A DNA stretch of 64,000 bases from Lachnospiraceae bacterium (GCA_016283575.1 JAEEND010000022.1:1-64000); one strand, 5' to 3'. Numbered from the stretch's first letter, positions 24,601 through 34,361 are shown. The notes: generated by a model from the sequence alone, not told the origin. Made by a program: numbers and translations.

Positions 24601-25536
24601 ATGACATTTGAAGCATTCAAAACAGTAATTGAAAAAGAATTAAGTGAAGAATTAAAAGCGGAGGATATAAGCGTATCCGTAAAAGCTGTAACCAAGAATA
24701 ACGGAGTTAAGCGATACGGGATTTCTTTTAAAGATAATAAGGGAATCGTATGTCCCGTGATTTATCTTGAAAGCTTTTATAACAGATTCACTTCGGGCAA
24801 AACCATCGGAGATATAATCTTTGATATCAAGAATCTATATTATGAGTATCGTCTTACAGAACCGGTGGATTTTGAATATATCTATGATTTTGACAAGGTT
24901 AAGGACTCTATTTACATGAGAGTACTTAATGCCGAAAACAACGAAGAGATCATGAAGAAAGCACCTTTCTTAACAATGGAAGACCTCATCGCGGTTTTCT
25001 ATATAAAGATTAAGAATGAAGCTATTGGTGAAGGATCCATATTAGTTCACAAGGAATTTATGGAATATTGGAACACCGATATTGCCGAGCTCGCAATAGA
25101 AGCGATAAAGAATGAAAAGAAACAGAACTATGATCTTGTATCCATGGGAAGCATATTGCAGGAATATATTGATAACAGTGATGACCTGCCGGAGGATGTG
25201 AGGGAAGAATTCCTTGAACGTTTAGATCTTTGCGATAAGCTTCCCGTTTATATCCTTACCAATAAAGACAGATATTATGGTGCAGCTAAGATTTTTGATG
25301 TGGATGTGATGCTTGAACTAAAAGATAAAATGGGAAGTGATTTCTATATTATCCCAAGCTCCGTACATGAACTTATTCTTGTTCCCGACGATACTGAAAA
25401 GGGATGTGTAAGCTCCGAAAGACTTAATGAGATCGTAAAAGAAGTAAATATGACGGAAGTAAGTCCCTGTGATGTATTGTCGGATCATATCTATTATTTT
25501 GACAGCAGCATTAAAAAAGTTATGTCCGTTGTATAA
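24601..25536 (+). CDS. DUF5688 family protein
   Basis: 311 aa, soluble and acidic. The C-terminal half carries the features I associate with DUF5688: PVYILTNKDRYYGAAKIF followed by GSDFYIIPSSVHELILVP (about residues 215-260). The family is found mostly in Lachnospiraceae and has no established function. I chose ATG 24601, after GAAAGG, because the longer frame starts inside the efp terminator. It sits between efp and a tRNA gene, so context gives no hint. Multiple paralogues per genome are usual, as I recall, consistent with an accessory role. Confidence 0.8.
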   Translation: MTFEAFKTVIEKELSEELKAEDISVSVKAVTKNNGVKRYGISFKDNKGIVCPVIYLESFYNRFTSGKTIGDIIFDIKNLYYEYRLTEPVDFEYIYDFDKVKDSIYMRVLNAENNEEIMKKAPFLTMEDLIAVFYIKIKNEAIGEGSILVHKEFMEYWNTDIAELAIEAIKNEKKQNYDLVSMGSILQEYIDNSDDLPEDVREEFLERLDLCDKLPVYILTNKDRYYGAAKIFDVDVMLELKDKMGSDFYIIPSSVHELILVPDDTEKGCVSSERLNEIVKEVNMTEVSPCDVLSDHIYYFDSSIKKVMSVV

Positions 25537-25545
25537 GCTCTAAAC

Positions 25546-25574
25546 TGGACATGAATGTGGTGTTATGTTATATT
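25546..25574 (+). promoter_or_regulatory. Promoter of tRNA-Arg
   Basis: TGGACA at 25546-25551, 17-bp spacer and TATATT at 25569-25574, 35 bp before the mature tRNA 5' end. Confidence 0.65.
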
Positions 25575-25608
25575 TATATGGTTGATTTTTAATTATTTCA
25601 TGGCACCG

Positions 25609-25680
25609 GCAACCGTAGTCTAATGGATAGAACGGAGGCCTCCGACGCCTTTAATGCAGGTTCGATTCCTGTCGGTTGCA
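25609..25680 (+). tRNA. tRNA-Arg (anticodon CCG)
   Basis: A 72-nt cloverleaf: acceptor GCAACCG/CGGTTGC, D arm with AATGGATA loop, anticodon stem GAGGC/GCCTT (one G-T) around loop CTCCGAC, and T arm CAGG-TTCGATT-CCTG. Anticodon CCG reads CGG, a rare Arg codon here. CCA is not encoded. The SH3-protein start codon lies 17 bp downstream. Confidence 0.95.
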
Positions 25681-25697
25681 TTATTTACGGGGTATTT

Positions 25698-26936
25698 ATG
25701 AGTAATAAGGATTTTAAAGACCGAACTTCAATAAAAGAAAAATTGCATAGAGCAAATGCCGTGCTTCAGGACTATTTCATGTTATTTAAAGAATGGGCCA
25801 GCGACTACGGAAAGATAATCATGCCGATCATGTTACTTCTTTTGGTATCGGTGACGGTCCTTATTTCTCTTAATGCCAGAGAAAAGGTCGATGAAGCGGC
25901 AAAAGAAGCATTAGAGATCCTTGAAGAAACCAAGGCGGATGTTCAGGAAGTTAAAGAAACACTTTTTGAAGAGGATGCTTATCCTGAGCTTAACGAATTG
26001 ATGCTCAATTACTATGAAGCGCTTGAAATGGCCGATGTTGATACTTTGGTAGATTTACAGAGCTCCATTACCAATACGGAAACCATTCGCCTGCAGAAGA
26101 TGAGCGAATATATTTCAAGTTATGAAAATATCAAGGTTTATTCTAAGCCGGGACCCTACGTAGACACTTTTATCGCTTATGTTTACAGTGAAGTCCATTT
26201 AAAAGAAAGGGAAGAATTTGTTCCCGGACTTCAGGCTTTTTACGTATGTAAAAATGAAAACGGAAGCCTTTATATTAACACAAGCGAGCTTACCGATGAA
26301 GAAGCTGCTTATATTAAAGAGATTTCAGAGCAGGAAGACGTTGTGGAATTAAAGAATTCCGTCAATGTTTCTTATAAAAATATCCTTGAATCCAACAATG
26401 ATTTTAATGAGTACTGGACCGACTTATCCATCCAGATCGACACAGCGGTTCAGGATCAGCTTGCTTTGGAAGCTCAGCTCACCGCTCAGTTAAATGAAGA
26501 AATGAACAAGGAAGAAGAGCCTGTAGTTGAAACAGAAGAGCCTGTAATCGAAAGAGTAAAGACCACTTCTGCCGTAAATGTAAGAAAATCGGCCAGCCAG
26601 ACTGCTGACAAGCTCGGCTCCGCCGCTCTCGGTGATGTCTTTGTAGTTGAAGAAACAATGAGTAACGGCTGGACAAAGATTAATTTTAACGGTAAAGACG
26701 GTTATATCAAATCTGAATTTCTTATAAAGCTTGAAAACGTTGATAATATTGCAGCCATCGGCTCCGTAGTATCAACCACAACCCTTAATGTAAGAGCCAA
26801 AGCCAGCATGACGGCCGATAAGATCGGTGTATTGACGGAAGGTCAGGCGGTACCCCTTATTTCGGAAGAGGACGGCTGGTGCAAGATCAAATTTGACGGT
26901 CAGATCGGATATGTTAAATCAGATTATGTAAAATAG
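25698..26936 (+). CDS. Membrane-anchored protein with two C-terminal SH3 domains
   Basis: 412 aa. A cytoplasmic segment (about 1-38) precedes one membrane helix at 40-58. Then come a charged coiled coil (about 60-90), an unrecognised NTF2-like-sized region (about 95-225), and two bacterial SH3 repeats (about 285-345 and 352-412). Both SH3 units have the VNVRKSAS/LNVRAKAS start and end in GYIKSEF/GYVKSDY. Such domains usually bind cell-wall peptides, so the bulk is expected outside the cell. Start at ATG 25698; in-frame codons upstream lie inside the tRNA. Precise function unknown. Confidence 0.8.
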   Translation: MSNKDFKDRTSIKEKLHRANAVLQDYFMLFKEWASDYGKIIMPIMLLLLVSVTVLISLNAREKVDEAAKEALEILEETKADVQEVKETLFEEDAYPELNELMLNYYEALEMADVDTLVDLQSSITNTETIRLQKMSEYISSYENIKVYSKPGPYVDTFIAYVYSEVHLKEREEFVPGLQAFYVCKNENGSLYINTSELTDEEAAYIKEISEQEDVVELKNSVNVSYKNILESNNDFNEYWTDLSIQIDTAVQDQLALEAQLTAQLNEEMNKEEEPVVETEEPVIERVKTTSAVNVRKSASQTADKLGSAALGDVFVVEETMSNGWTKINFNGKDGYIKSEFLIKLENVDNIAAIGSVVSTTTLNVRAKASMTADKIGVLTEGQAVPLISEEDGWCKIKFDGQIGYVKSDYVK

Positions 26937-26948
26937 TACATCTAAAAT

Positions 26949-26978
26949 GGGCTCACATCTATTTGTGAGCCTTTTTTT
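26949..26978 (+). terminator. Rho-independent terminator after the SH3 protein
   Basis: GGCTCACA / TGTGAGCC with a 6-nt loop and a T7 tract. Confidence 0.92.
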
Positions 26979-26994
26979 ATGTTAAAATCAGACC

Positions 26995-28545
26995 ATGAAA
27001 AAAGAAGAGCAAAGTTTATCTAATTTAAGAATAATATCGATTGTTTCTTTATGTTTATTTGTCTCGGCTTTTTTTATTCTTTTTCATGTGCGTCCCATCC
27101 GGAAAGAATTTATTATTGAATACGGCAGTGAGATATCAGGAAATCCTGAAGATTATTTGACAGGTCTTAGGGGAATTGTTGACAGGTTCAATGTTGATTT
27201 AAATGGTTTAAACAGTAAAAGCGAACCGGGAGAATATGATATTTCCGCAAAGCTTCTTTTTAGAAAGATCAGTTTAAAGCTCCTTGTGGAAGATACCATC
27301 GCCCCCAGCGTTAAATACAAAAGAAAACTTCCCGTATTTAATGTTGATGATGTTTATTACGGTGATTATCTTGTTGAAGATGCTTTTGATATGTGTTCCG
27401 ATCTTCAATATAAATACGTAAATACTTTAAAGGATGAATCAATACATTTACTTGATGATGGAGAACGCATATATTTCAGCTCAACCGGTGATTATATTGT
27501 AGGCGTCATGGTTTCTGATGCATCCGGCAATGTTACAAAAGAAAACTTAAATATATCCGTTGATAAGGCGCCTGTAATAAATGGTGCCAAAGATTTATAT
27601 CTTGCTACAGGTACGGAAATAGATTTAGCGGGCCTTACAGCCTATGATGCCAAGGATGGAGATGTTTCGGACAGGATCAAAGTGGGGATCAGTTCTTTTT
27701 ACAAAGATAATCCCGGTATCTATACGGTTTCTTTTACCGCAGAGGATAGTGACGGTCTTGTTGGAAGAGAATCCGTTAAGGCATATGTATTTGATAAATA
27801 TACATTGCAGGATCTTTATAACCGGGGCGCGATATCAGACGATTTTAACGTGATGGGGCTGATTAATCCCTATGATTCCGGATATAACGAAGAACAGGAT
27901 CTTAACACTGCCATCGAGGATATAAAACCTGCTTTGGTGGAAGTGTTTCATTCTACCGGAACCGGCTGGACCAGGGGCTCCGGATTTATACTTCATATTG
28001 ATGAAGAAGAAATAATAATATGCACCAACAGGCATGTGACCAATGGTAAAAAGAATTTTACCATCACCTTTTTTGACGGCTCCAAAGCAAAGGCTACCCT
28101 TATAAGCGAGCAGAAAAAGCCCGACATGGCTTTCATTAAGATAAACAAAGATTATATTAATGACGAACTTTTAAAAAGAATTAAGACGGTTCATATAAAT
28201 AAGAGCTATTATGATGATCTGATGAATGTGCCCACTTTTGATGTAGGCTATTACAGCATAGATTCAAACGGAGATCTGTTTAAAACAGCCCGTGGCAATA
28301 TCGTATTTAAGTCGGGAGTCATGTCTGATTATTTTGCGGGCTTTGATTATCCCGTTACCAGAGTTACGACTGAATTTGCAAAGGGAGTATCAGGCTCCCC
28401 CATAATCGATTCCCACGGGAATCTCATCTGTATGGCCACATTTATGTATATAAACGGAAATTCCAAGGAGTATTACGGTGTATCACTAAGCGACATACTG
28501 GATTATTATGAATCGGTTTTCGGTGAGAGATTGGAGTATTATTAA
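26995..28545 (+). CDS. Membrane-anchored trypsin-like serine protease with Ig-like domain
   Basis: 516 aa. One membrane helix (about 12-30) anchors an extracellular part. A middle region (about 190-265) resembles a DUF5011/HYR Ig-like module (GTEIDLAGLTAYDAKDGDVS). The C-terminal domain (about 300-510) is a trypsin-fold protease of the HtrA/S1C style. The triad is readable: His347 in CTNRHVT, Asp377 in KKPDMAFIKI and Ser466 in GVSGSP. No PDZ domain is seen, so it is not a standard HtrA. Start ATG 26995 lies only 16 bp after a terminator, with little room for a leader. Substrates are unknown; surface protein processing is plausible. Confidence 0.85.
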   Translation: MKKEEQSLSNLRIISIVSLCLFVSAFFILFHVRPIRKEFIIEYGSEISGNPEDYLTGLRGIVDRFNVDLNGLNSKSEPGEYDISAKLLFRKISLKLLVEDTIAPSVKYKRKLPVFNVDDVYYGDYLVEDAFDMCSDLQYKYVNTLKDESIHLLDDGERIYFSSTGDYIVGVMVSDASGNVTKENLNISVDKAPVINGAKDLYLATGTEIDLAGLTAYDAKDGDVSDRIKVGISSFYKDNPGIYTVSFTAEDSDGLVGRESVKAYVFDKYTLQDLYNRGAISDDFNVMGLINPYDSGYNEEQDLNTAIEDIKPALVEVFHSTGTGWTRGSGFILHIDEEEIIICTNRHVTNGKKNFTITFFDGSKAKATLISEQKKPDMAFIKINKDYINDELLKRIKTVHINKSYYDDLMNVPTFDVGYYSIDSNGDLFKTARGNIVFKSGVMSDYFAGFDYPVTRVTTEFAKGVSGSPIIDSHGNLICMATFMYINGNSKEYYGVSLSDILDYYESVFGERLEYY

Positions 28546-29282
28546 TGAGTGAAGATGGAATAAGACTTAATAAATATATAGCATCCTGCGGAATATGTTC
28601 GAGGCGTGATGCCGATAAGCTTATTGAGCAGGGAAAGGTTACCGTTAACGGTCGACCCGCGGAAGCCGGCATGAGAATTTTCGACGGAGATTCCGTAAAG
28701 GTTGGAGCAAAGCTCATATCAGAAAAGAAGGAAACCGTGGTGCTTGCATATTATAAGCCTGTGGGAGTTACCACAACGGAGAGGGACGATCACGCGGAAG
28801 TAACGGTTTCGGATCTTGTTAAATACAAAGAAAGAGTTACTTATGCAGGGCGACTCGACAAGGATTCCGAAGGCCTTCTTCTTATGACCAATGACGGAGA
28901 TCTTATTCATGGCATGATGCAGGCTAAAAACAATCATGAAAAAGAATACCTTGTTAAGGTCAATAAAACCGTCAATGAAGAAATAGTTGAAAAGCTTTCA
29001 AAGGGCATGTATCTTCCTGATCTTAAGAAGACAACAAGACCCTGTTTTGTTGAAAGAGTGAATAAAACCACCTTCAGAATCATACTTACAGAGGGTATGA
29101 ACCGCCAGATAAGAAGAATGTGTCAGGCGCTTTCCTTAAAGGTAGTGATGCTTAAGAGAGTAAGAGTATTAAATGTCACTCTCAACAATTTAAAGCCCGG
29201 AGAATACAGGGTTTTATCAAGAGAAGAGGTACGGGAGTTAAAAGAAAAGGTATGGGGAAAAAAGAGCGAATCCTTGAATTAG
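28545..29282 (+). CDS. rluF: 23S rRNA pseudouridine synthase, RluB/E/F family (RluF-like)
   Basis: 245 aa: an N-terminal S4 RNA-binding domain (about 6-50, RLNKYIASCGICSRRDAD) followed by a pseudouridine synthase domain. The catalytic motif GRLDKDSEGLLL contains Asp105. The later NHEKEYLVKVNK and GMNRQIRRMC segments resemble E. coli RluF (U2604) more than RluB (U2605), from memory. Site specificity should be treated as likely rather than proven. The start overlaps the stop of the protease gene, and the end overlaps ligA by 31 bp, so the three are probably one operon. Confidence 0.87.
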   Translation: MSEDGIRLNKYIASCGICSRRDADKLIEQGKVTVNGRPAEAGMRIFDGDSVKVGAKLISEKKETVVLAYYKPVGVTTTERDDHAEVTVSDLVKYKERVTYAGRLDKDSEGLLLMTNDGDLIHGMMQAKNNHEKEYLVKVNKTVNEEIVEKLSKGMYLPDLKKTTRPCFVERVNKTTFRIILTEGMNRQIRRMCQALSLKVVMLKRVRVLNVTLNNLKPGEYRVLSREEVRELKEKVWGKKSESLN

Positions 29283-31204
29283 TTGAACTTTTGAATAAAG
29301 CTTCGGAGAGTTATTATGCTAAGGACGAAGAAATAATGTCCAATTTTGAGTATGATGCACTCTATGATGAACTTGTTTCTTTAGAAGAAGAAACCGGAAT
29401 TCAGTATGCCAATTCTCCCACAAGAAATGTGGGATATGAGGCTTCTGATTATCTTCCCAAGGTTAAGCATGAAAAACCGATGCTTTCTTTGTCAAAGACC
29501 AAAAGTGTTGATGAACTTGCGGCTTTTTTAGAGGATAAAGAAGGTGTAATAAGCTGGAAGCTTGACGGCCTTACGGTTGTGCTTACCTATGAAAACGGTC
29601 GTCTTGTCAGTGCGGTTACACGAGGTGACGGTGAAACAGGTGAGGAAATCACTAAGAATGCCGAAACCTTTGAAAATCTGCCTTTAAAAATAGATTTTAA
29701 GGGTCGCCTGGTTCTCAGGGGTGAAGCCGTAATAAGTTATTCCGATTTTGAAAAAATAAATGCAGAGATAGAAGATGATGCTGAAAAGTACAAGAATCCA
29801 AGAAATCTATGCTCCGGTTCTGTCAGACAGTTAGACCCTTCGGTAACAAAAAAACGTCATGTAAAGGTGATAATCTTCAGTCTCGTATCTGCTGAAGATA
29901 AAGAGTTTTCCTATATAACGGATCAGTTTGATTTTTTGGAAGCTCTTGGTTTTTCCGTAGTACCCCATTACAAGGTGACTGCCGCTACAATAGGGGACAG
30001 GGTATCGCAGTTTGCGAAAGATATAAAGGATTACGAGATCCCGTCAGACGGTCTTGTTCTTATCTATGATGATTATAATTACGGTTTAAGCCTTGGAATG
30101 ACAGCTAAATATCCGAGGAATGCCATTGCATTTAAATGGCAGGATGAAACAAGAGAAACTGTGCTTCGCAAGATAGAATGGTCACCCTCAAGAACGGGTC
30201 TTATTAATCCCGTGGCAGTTTTTGACGCAGTCGAACTTGAAGGCACCAGCGTGAAGCGTGCCAGCGTTCATAATGTTTCTGTTTTAAAGTCATTAAAGCT
30301 TGGTATAGGAGACCATATCATGGTTTATAAAGCCAATATGATCATTCCCCAGATTGCGGAAAATCTCACCATGAGTGATAACCTTACAATTCCGGATTCC
30401 TGCCCCATATGCGGTGGGAAAACTGAGATAAGAGCCGTAAAAGAAGCAAAAAGCCTTTATTGTACAAATCCTGAATGCCCTGCAAAACAGATAAAGAAAT
30501 TCACGCATTTTGTATCAAGAGATGCGCTTAATGTGGAAGGACTTTCCGAACAGACCCTTGAAAAATTTGTGGACATGGGATTCATTAAAGATCTTAATGA
30601 TATTTTCTTTTTGGATAAGCATAAGGAAGCTATCGTAGGCATGGATGGCTTCGGTGAAAAATCCTTTGAGAATTTAATGGAAAGCATTGATAAGGCCAGG
30701 ACAGTTACCTCTGCAAGACTGATTTATTCTCTCGGAATCGATAATGTAGGACTGCAGACGGCTAAGCTATTACTACGATCTTTTAATAATGATCTTGATG
30801 CATTTTTAAATGCCGATTCCGATAAGCTCTCGGAAATAGAGGGTATCGGTCCCATCATAGCAAATTCAGTAAAAACTTTTTTTAGTAAAGAAAGTAATCT
30901 GAATTTACTTGAAGAAATTCGCAAAGAACTTATAATAAGTGATAATACGGTTATTAATACCGACTCATTGCTTGCGGGAAAAACAGTTGTGATCACAGGT
31001 TCTCTTGAACATTACGAGAATCGCGATCTCTTAAAAGAAGAGATTGAAGCGCTGGGCGGCAAGGTATCGGGAAGCGTATCGAAAAACACATTTGTGTTGA
31101 TTAATAATGATATTCATTCGACTTCTTCAAAGAACAAGAAGGCAAAAGAACTTAATGTGCCTATTGTGACTGAGGATGAATTTATAGAAAAATATTTAAA
31201 GTAG
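29252..31204 (+). CDS. ligA: NAD-dependent DNA ligase LigA
   Basis: 650 aa. It seals nicks using NAD. All LigA modules are in order: Ia domain (about 1-65), adenylation domain with nucleophile Lys103 in WKLDG and TRGDGETGEEI, OB fold, a four-cysteine zinc finger (CPIC ... CTNPEC, about 390-415), helix-hairpin-helix repeats, and a C-terminal BRCT domain (about 575-650). The length is slightly below the usual 660-680. The ATG at 29252 lies inside the end of rluF with AAAAGG upstream; the 31-bp overlap is long for co-translated genes. Confidence 0.97.
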   Translation: MGKKERILELVELLNKASESYYAKDEEIMSNFEYDALYDELVSLEEETGIQYANSPTRNVGYEASDYLPKVKHEKPMLSLSKTKSVDELAAFLEDKEGVISWKLDGLTVVLTYENGRLVSAVTRGDGETGEEITKNAETFENLPLKIDFKGRLVLRGEAVISYSDFEKINAEIEDDAEKYKNPRNLCSGSVRQLDPSVTKKRHVKVIIFSLVSAEDKEFSYITDQFDFLEALGFSVVPHYKVTAATIGDRVSQFAKDIKDYEIPSDGLVLIYDDYNYGLSLGMTAKYPRNAIAFKWQDETRETVLRKIEWSPSRTGLINPVAVFDAVELEGTSVKRASVHNVSVLKSLKLGIGDHIMVYKANMIIPQIAENLTMSDNLTIPDSCPICGGKTEIRAVKEAKSLYCTNPECPAKQIKKFTHFVSRDALNVEGLSEQTLEKFVDMGFIKDLNDIFFLDKHKEAIVGMDGFGEKSFENLMESIDKARTVTSARLIYSLGIDNVGLQTAKLLLRSFNNDLDAFLNADSDKLSEIEGIGPIIANSVKTFFSKESNLNLLEEIRKELIISDNTVINTDSLLAGKTVVITGSLEHYENRDLLKEEIEALGGKVSGSVSKNTFVLINNDIHSTSSKNKKAKELNVPIVTEDEFIEKYLK

Positions 31205-31214
31205 GTGATTGAAC

Positions 31215-32138
31215 ATGCCAATTAAGATCAAAGATTCACTGCCTGCACAGCAGGTCTTAGAAAACGAGAACATATTTGTAATGACGGAGTTTCGTGCGAT
31301 GCATCAGGATATCCGTCCTTTGAATGTCCTTGTGATGAATCTTATGCCTAATAAAGAAATTACCGAAACGCAGTTACTTAGAAAGCTTTCAAATACTCCC
31401 TTACAGGTTAATGTAGAATTATTGCAGACTCAGAGTTATACACCCACCCATGTGGATCAAAGTCATCTTGAATCCTTTTATACCACCTTCGATCAGGTAA
31501 AGGACAGAAAATTCGACGGAATGATCATTACAGGTGCACCTCTTGATTATGTTAAATTTGAGGATGTGGCATATTGGAAGGAAATCTGCACTATTTTTGA
31601 ATGGACCAAGACTCATGTTCATTCCACTTTCTTTTTATGCTGGGCATGTTTTGCTGCATTATATTATTTCTACGGCCTTGAAAGATTTGACAGAGAAGAG
31701 AAGCTTTCAGGTGTTTATTCACATACCATCTTAAAGCCCACTTCACCTTTATTCAGAGGCTTTGATGATGTATTTTATGCTCCGCACTCAAGAGCCATGG
31801 GAATAGCGAGAGAAAAGATAGAAAACACTCCCGGACTTGAACTTATGGCTTATTCGGACGAAGCAGGTGTTTCCATTGTAAAAACCGAGGATTCCAGAAG
31901 ATTCTTCGTGGCTCTTCATGCGGAATATGATGCGGACACTCTTGCCAATGAATACTATCGCGATTTAAACAAGGGCATGAATCCCAAGATTCCCGCTCAT
32001 TATTTCCCTGATGACGATCCCGCCAAGGCTCCCATCGTAAATTGGCGTTCTACGGGTCAGTTACTCTATACCAACTGGCTCAATTACTACGTATATCAGA
32101 GTACCCCTTATGATGTCATGTCCATTGGGGACAAATAG
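31215..32138 (+). CDS. metA: Homoserine O-acyltransferase MetA
   Basis: 307 aa. It activates homoserine for methionine synthesis. Family start MPIKIKDSLPAQQVLENENI, nucleophile Cys142 in FLCWAC, and the His-x-Glu pair in ALHAEYD. Residue 111, reported to select the acyl donor (Glu for acetyl-CoA, Gly for succinyl-CoA), is Asp here (TGAPLD111Y). The donor is therefore uncertain, though an acidic residue favours acetyl-CoA. ATG 31215 has TAGGTGAT upstream. It heads a run of aromatic amino acid genes, with which it may share a transcript. Confidence 0.95.
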   Translation: MPIKIKDSLPAQQVLENENIFVMTEFRAMHQDIRPLNVLVMNLMPNKEITETQLLRKLSNTPLQVNVELLQTQSYTPTHVDQSHLESFYTTFDQVKDRKFDGMIITGAPLDYVKFEDVAYWKEICTIFEWTKTHVHSTFFLCWACFAALYYFYGLERFDREEKLSGVYSHTILKPTSPLFRGFDDVFYAPHSRAMGIAREKIENTPGLELMAYSDEAGVSIVKTEDSRRFFVALHAEYDADTLANEYYRDLNKGMNPKIPAHYFPDDDPAKAPIVNWRSTGQLLYTNWLNYYVYQSTPYDVMSIGDK

Positions 32139-32154
32139 TACATGGAGAAAACAA

Positions 32155-33252
32155 ATGGACCTTCAAGAAGCAAGGAAAGTAATTGAAGAAATAGATAAGA
32201 ACATGGCGGCGTTATTTGAAAAACGTATGAATACCGTCACCGATGTAGCTAAATATAAGATTGAGAATGGCCTTCCGGTGCTTGATGCAAAGAGAGAAGA
32301 ACGTCTCCTTGAAAAGAATGAAGCATATATTGAAAATCCTGAGTTCATACCTTACTATAAGGATTTTCTTAATTCATTGATGCGTGTTTCAAAGAACTAT
32401 CAGAACGTATTGATGGAAGGGCTCAGAGTCGCATATTCGGGAGTTGAGGGGGCTTTTGCCAATATTGCCGCAGGAAAGATATTTCCTAATGCAGTGCTTG
32501 TGCCCTATGGTTCTTTTGATGCGGCATATAAAGCCGTTGTCAATCATGAAGCTGAAGCATGCGTGCTTCCCATTGAAAACTCATACGCAGGAGAAGTGGG
32601 ACAGGTTACAGATCTTTTATTCGAAGGTGATCTGACCGTAAGCGGAATTTACGATCTTAAGGTCAATCAGAATCTTGTAGCCATTAAGGGAAGCAATATA
32701 AATAATATAAAGAAAGTCATAAGCCATCCTCAGGCTCTTATGCAATGCGAAAATTATATTCACGACCATAAATTTGTCATGGAAAATGAAGTTAATACCG
32801 CTGTTGCAGCAAAGAAGGTTTCGGAGCTTAAGGACTTAACCGTTGCGGCAATAGCATCAAAAGAAACAGCGGACTTATATGATCTTGAAGTCCTTGAATC
32901 CAATATTAATAAGAGTTCCACCAACACTACCAAGTTTGTGGTATTAACAAACGGGCAGGGTAAATCGGGTGGCTCCGACGATTACAGCGCATTCATATTG
33001 ATGTTCACTCTTAAGAATGCAGCAGGTACCTTAAGTAAGGCTCTTAATATAATCGGTGAATTTGGCTACAACATAAGAGTAATAAGAAGCCGTCCCTTAA
33101 GAGACTTAAACTGGCAGTATTATTTTTATCTTGAGGTTGAAGGAAAGATCTCTTCAAAAGAAGGCCGGGATATGCTGGCAGAATTAAATAAAAAATGTGA
33201 CAGATTAAAGGTTTTAGGAACCTACAAACCGGATATTTCTATATTAAATTAA
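32155..33252 (+). CDS. pheA: Bifunctional chorismate mutase / prephenate dehydratase
   Basis: 365 aa P-protein making phenylpyruvate from chorismate. Residues 1-85 form an AroQ-type chorismate mutase (LQEARKVIEEIDKNMAALFE ... VAKYKIENGLPVLDAKRE). Residues about 93-275 form the prephenate dehydratase domain (VAYSGVEGAFANIAA, LPIENSYAGEVG, SSTNTTKFVVL). A C-terminal ACT domain (about 285-362) should sense phenylalanine. The usual TRF catalytic motif appears as TTKF, with Lys for Arg. Start ATG 32155 follows GGAGAAAA. It lies 16 bp after metA. Confidence 0.96.
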   Translation: MDLQEARKVIEEIDKNMAALFEKRMNTVTDVAKYKIENGLPVLDAKREERLLEKNEAYIENPEFIPYYKDFLNSLMRVSKNYQNVLMEGLRVAYSGVEGAFANIAAGKIFPNAVLVPYGSFDAAYKAVVNHEAEACVLPIENSYAGEVGQVTDLLFEGDLTVSGIYDLKVNQNLVAIKGSNINNIKKVISHPQALMQCENYIHDHKFVMENEVNTAVAAKKVSELKDLTVAAIASKETADLYDLEVLESNINKSSTNTTKFVVLTNGQGKSGGSDDYSAFILMFTLKNAAGTLSKALNIIGEFGYNIRVIRSRPLRDLNWQYYFYLEVEGKISSKEGRDMLAELNKKCDRLKVLGTYKPDISILN

Positions 33253-33272
33253 TCATGAACTGAGGGAAGAGC

Positions 33273-34361
33273 ATGAAAAATACCTTTGGAAATAATCTTA
33301 CAGTAACGGTTTTCGGAGAAAGCCACGGTCCTTACATCGGTTTCGTAATGGACGGCGTGACCCCCGGCATCAAAATAGATGACGAATTCATTAAGCACCA
33401 GCTTACATTAAGAAGACCCTCCGGCGCCATTTCTACCAAGAGAGTGGAGCCTGATGAGTATGTGGTTATAAGCGGTGCTTTTAACGGATTCACTACCGGT
33501 ACACCTCTTACCATCATAATTCCCAATACAAATACTAAAAGTAAAGACTATGACAAGACTGAGTTTTTAGCTCGTCCCGGACATGCTGATTTCACTGCTG
33601 AATGTAAATATCACGGTTTCCAGGATTACCATGGCGGCGGACACTTCAGCGGAAGGATCACAGCTGCCATCGTTGCTGCAGGTGCTATCCTCATCCCTGC
33701 CCTAAAAGAAAAAGGCATTATCATCGGAACTCATATTAAGAGTCTCGGCGGCATAAAGGATATTTCTTTTTCGGCTTATGAAAAAGAACTTGCATTTTTA
33801 AATGACGCGGAATTTCCCGTACTTAATGAAGCTGCAAAGTTTGAGATGATCGAAAAGATCAAAGATGCGGCATCAAAGGGAGACAGCGTGGGCGGAGTCC
33901 TTGAAACTGTGGTTCTTAACATGCCCGCAGGAGTAGGCGAGCCAATGTTTGATTCGGTTGAAAGCCTTCTTTCCCATGCTTTATTCTCAATTCCCGCAGT
34001 CAAAGGTGTTGAATTCGGCGCGGGATTTGATATGGCGGATGCATACGGCTCCGAGTTTAATGATGCATTTTATATGGACGGAGATAAGGTTCGCACTAAA
34101 ACAAATAATAACGGCGGCATAAACGGCGGTATAACAAACGGAATGCCGATCATATTCAAAACAGCCGTAAAACCCACTCCTTCAATTTATAAAAAACAGG
34201 ATACCATTGATTATAAGGCTCTTGTTGACAAGGAAATCCTGATCGAAGGCCGTCACGATCCCGCGATCATCCACAGAGCAAGAGTTGTTGTTGACAGTAT
34301 AACAGCCATCACTGTTGCAGACTTGCTGGTGGGACGTTTCGGAACGGATTATTTAAAATGA
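33273..34361 (+). CDS. aroC: Chorismate synthase
   Basis: 362 aa. It converts EPSP to chorismate with reduced FMN. Family signatures: GESHGPYIGFVMDGVTPGI at the N-terminus (FGESHG), the RPGHADFTAECKY segment, and GGHFSGRITA in the middle. The late signature with RHDPAIIHRARVVVDS is also intact. It is full length, and AGGGAAGAGC lies before the ATG. It follows pheA by 20 bp and precedes aroE by 37 bp. No dedicated flavin reductase gene is adjacent. Confidence 0.97.
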   Translation: MKNTFGNNLTVTVFGESHGPYIGFVMDGVTPGIKIDDEFIKHQLTLRRPSGAISTKRVEPDEYVVISGAFNGFTTGTPLTIIIPNTNTKSKDYDKTEFLARPGHADFTAECKYHGFQDYHGGGHFSGRITAAIVAAGAILIPALKEKGIIIGTHIKSLGGIKDISFSAYEKELAFLNDAEFPVLNEAAKFEMIEKIKDAASKGDSVGGVLETVVLNMPAGVGEPMFDSVESLLSHALFSIPAVKGVEFGAGFDMADAYGSEFNDAFYMDGDKVRTKTNNNGGINGGITNGMPIIFKTAVKPTPSIYKKQDTIDYKALVDKEILIEGRHDPAIIHRARVVVDSITAITVADLLVGRFGTDYLK

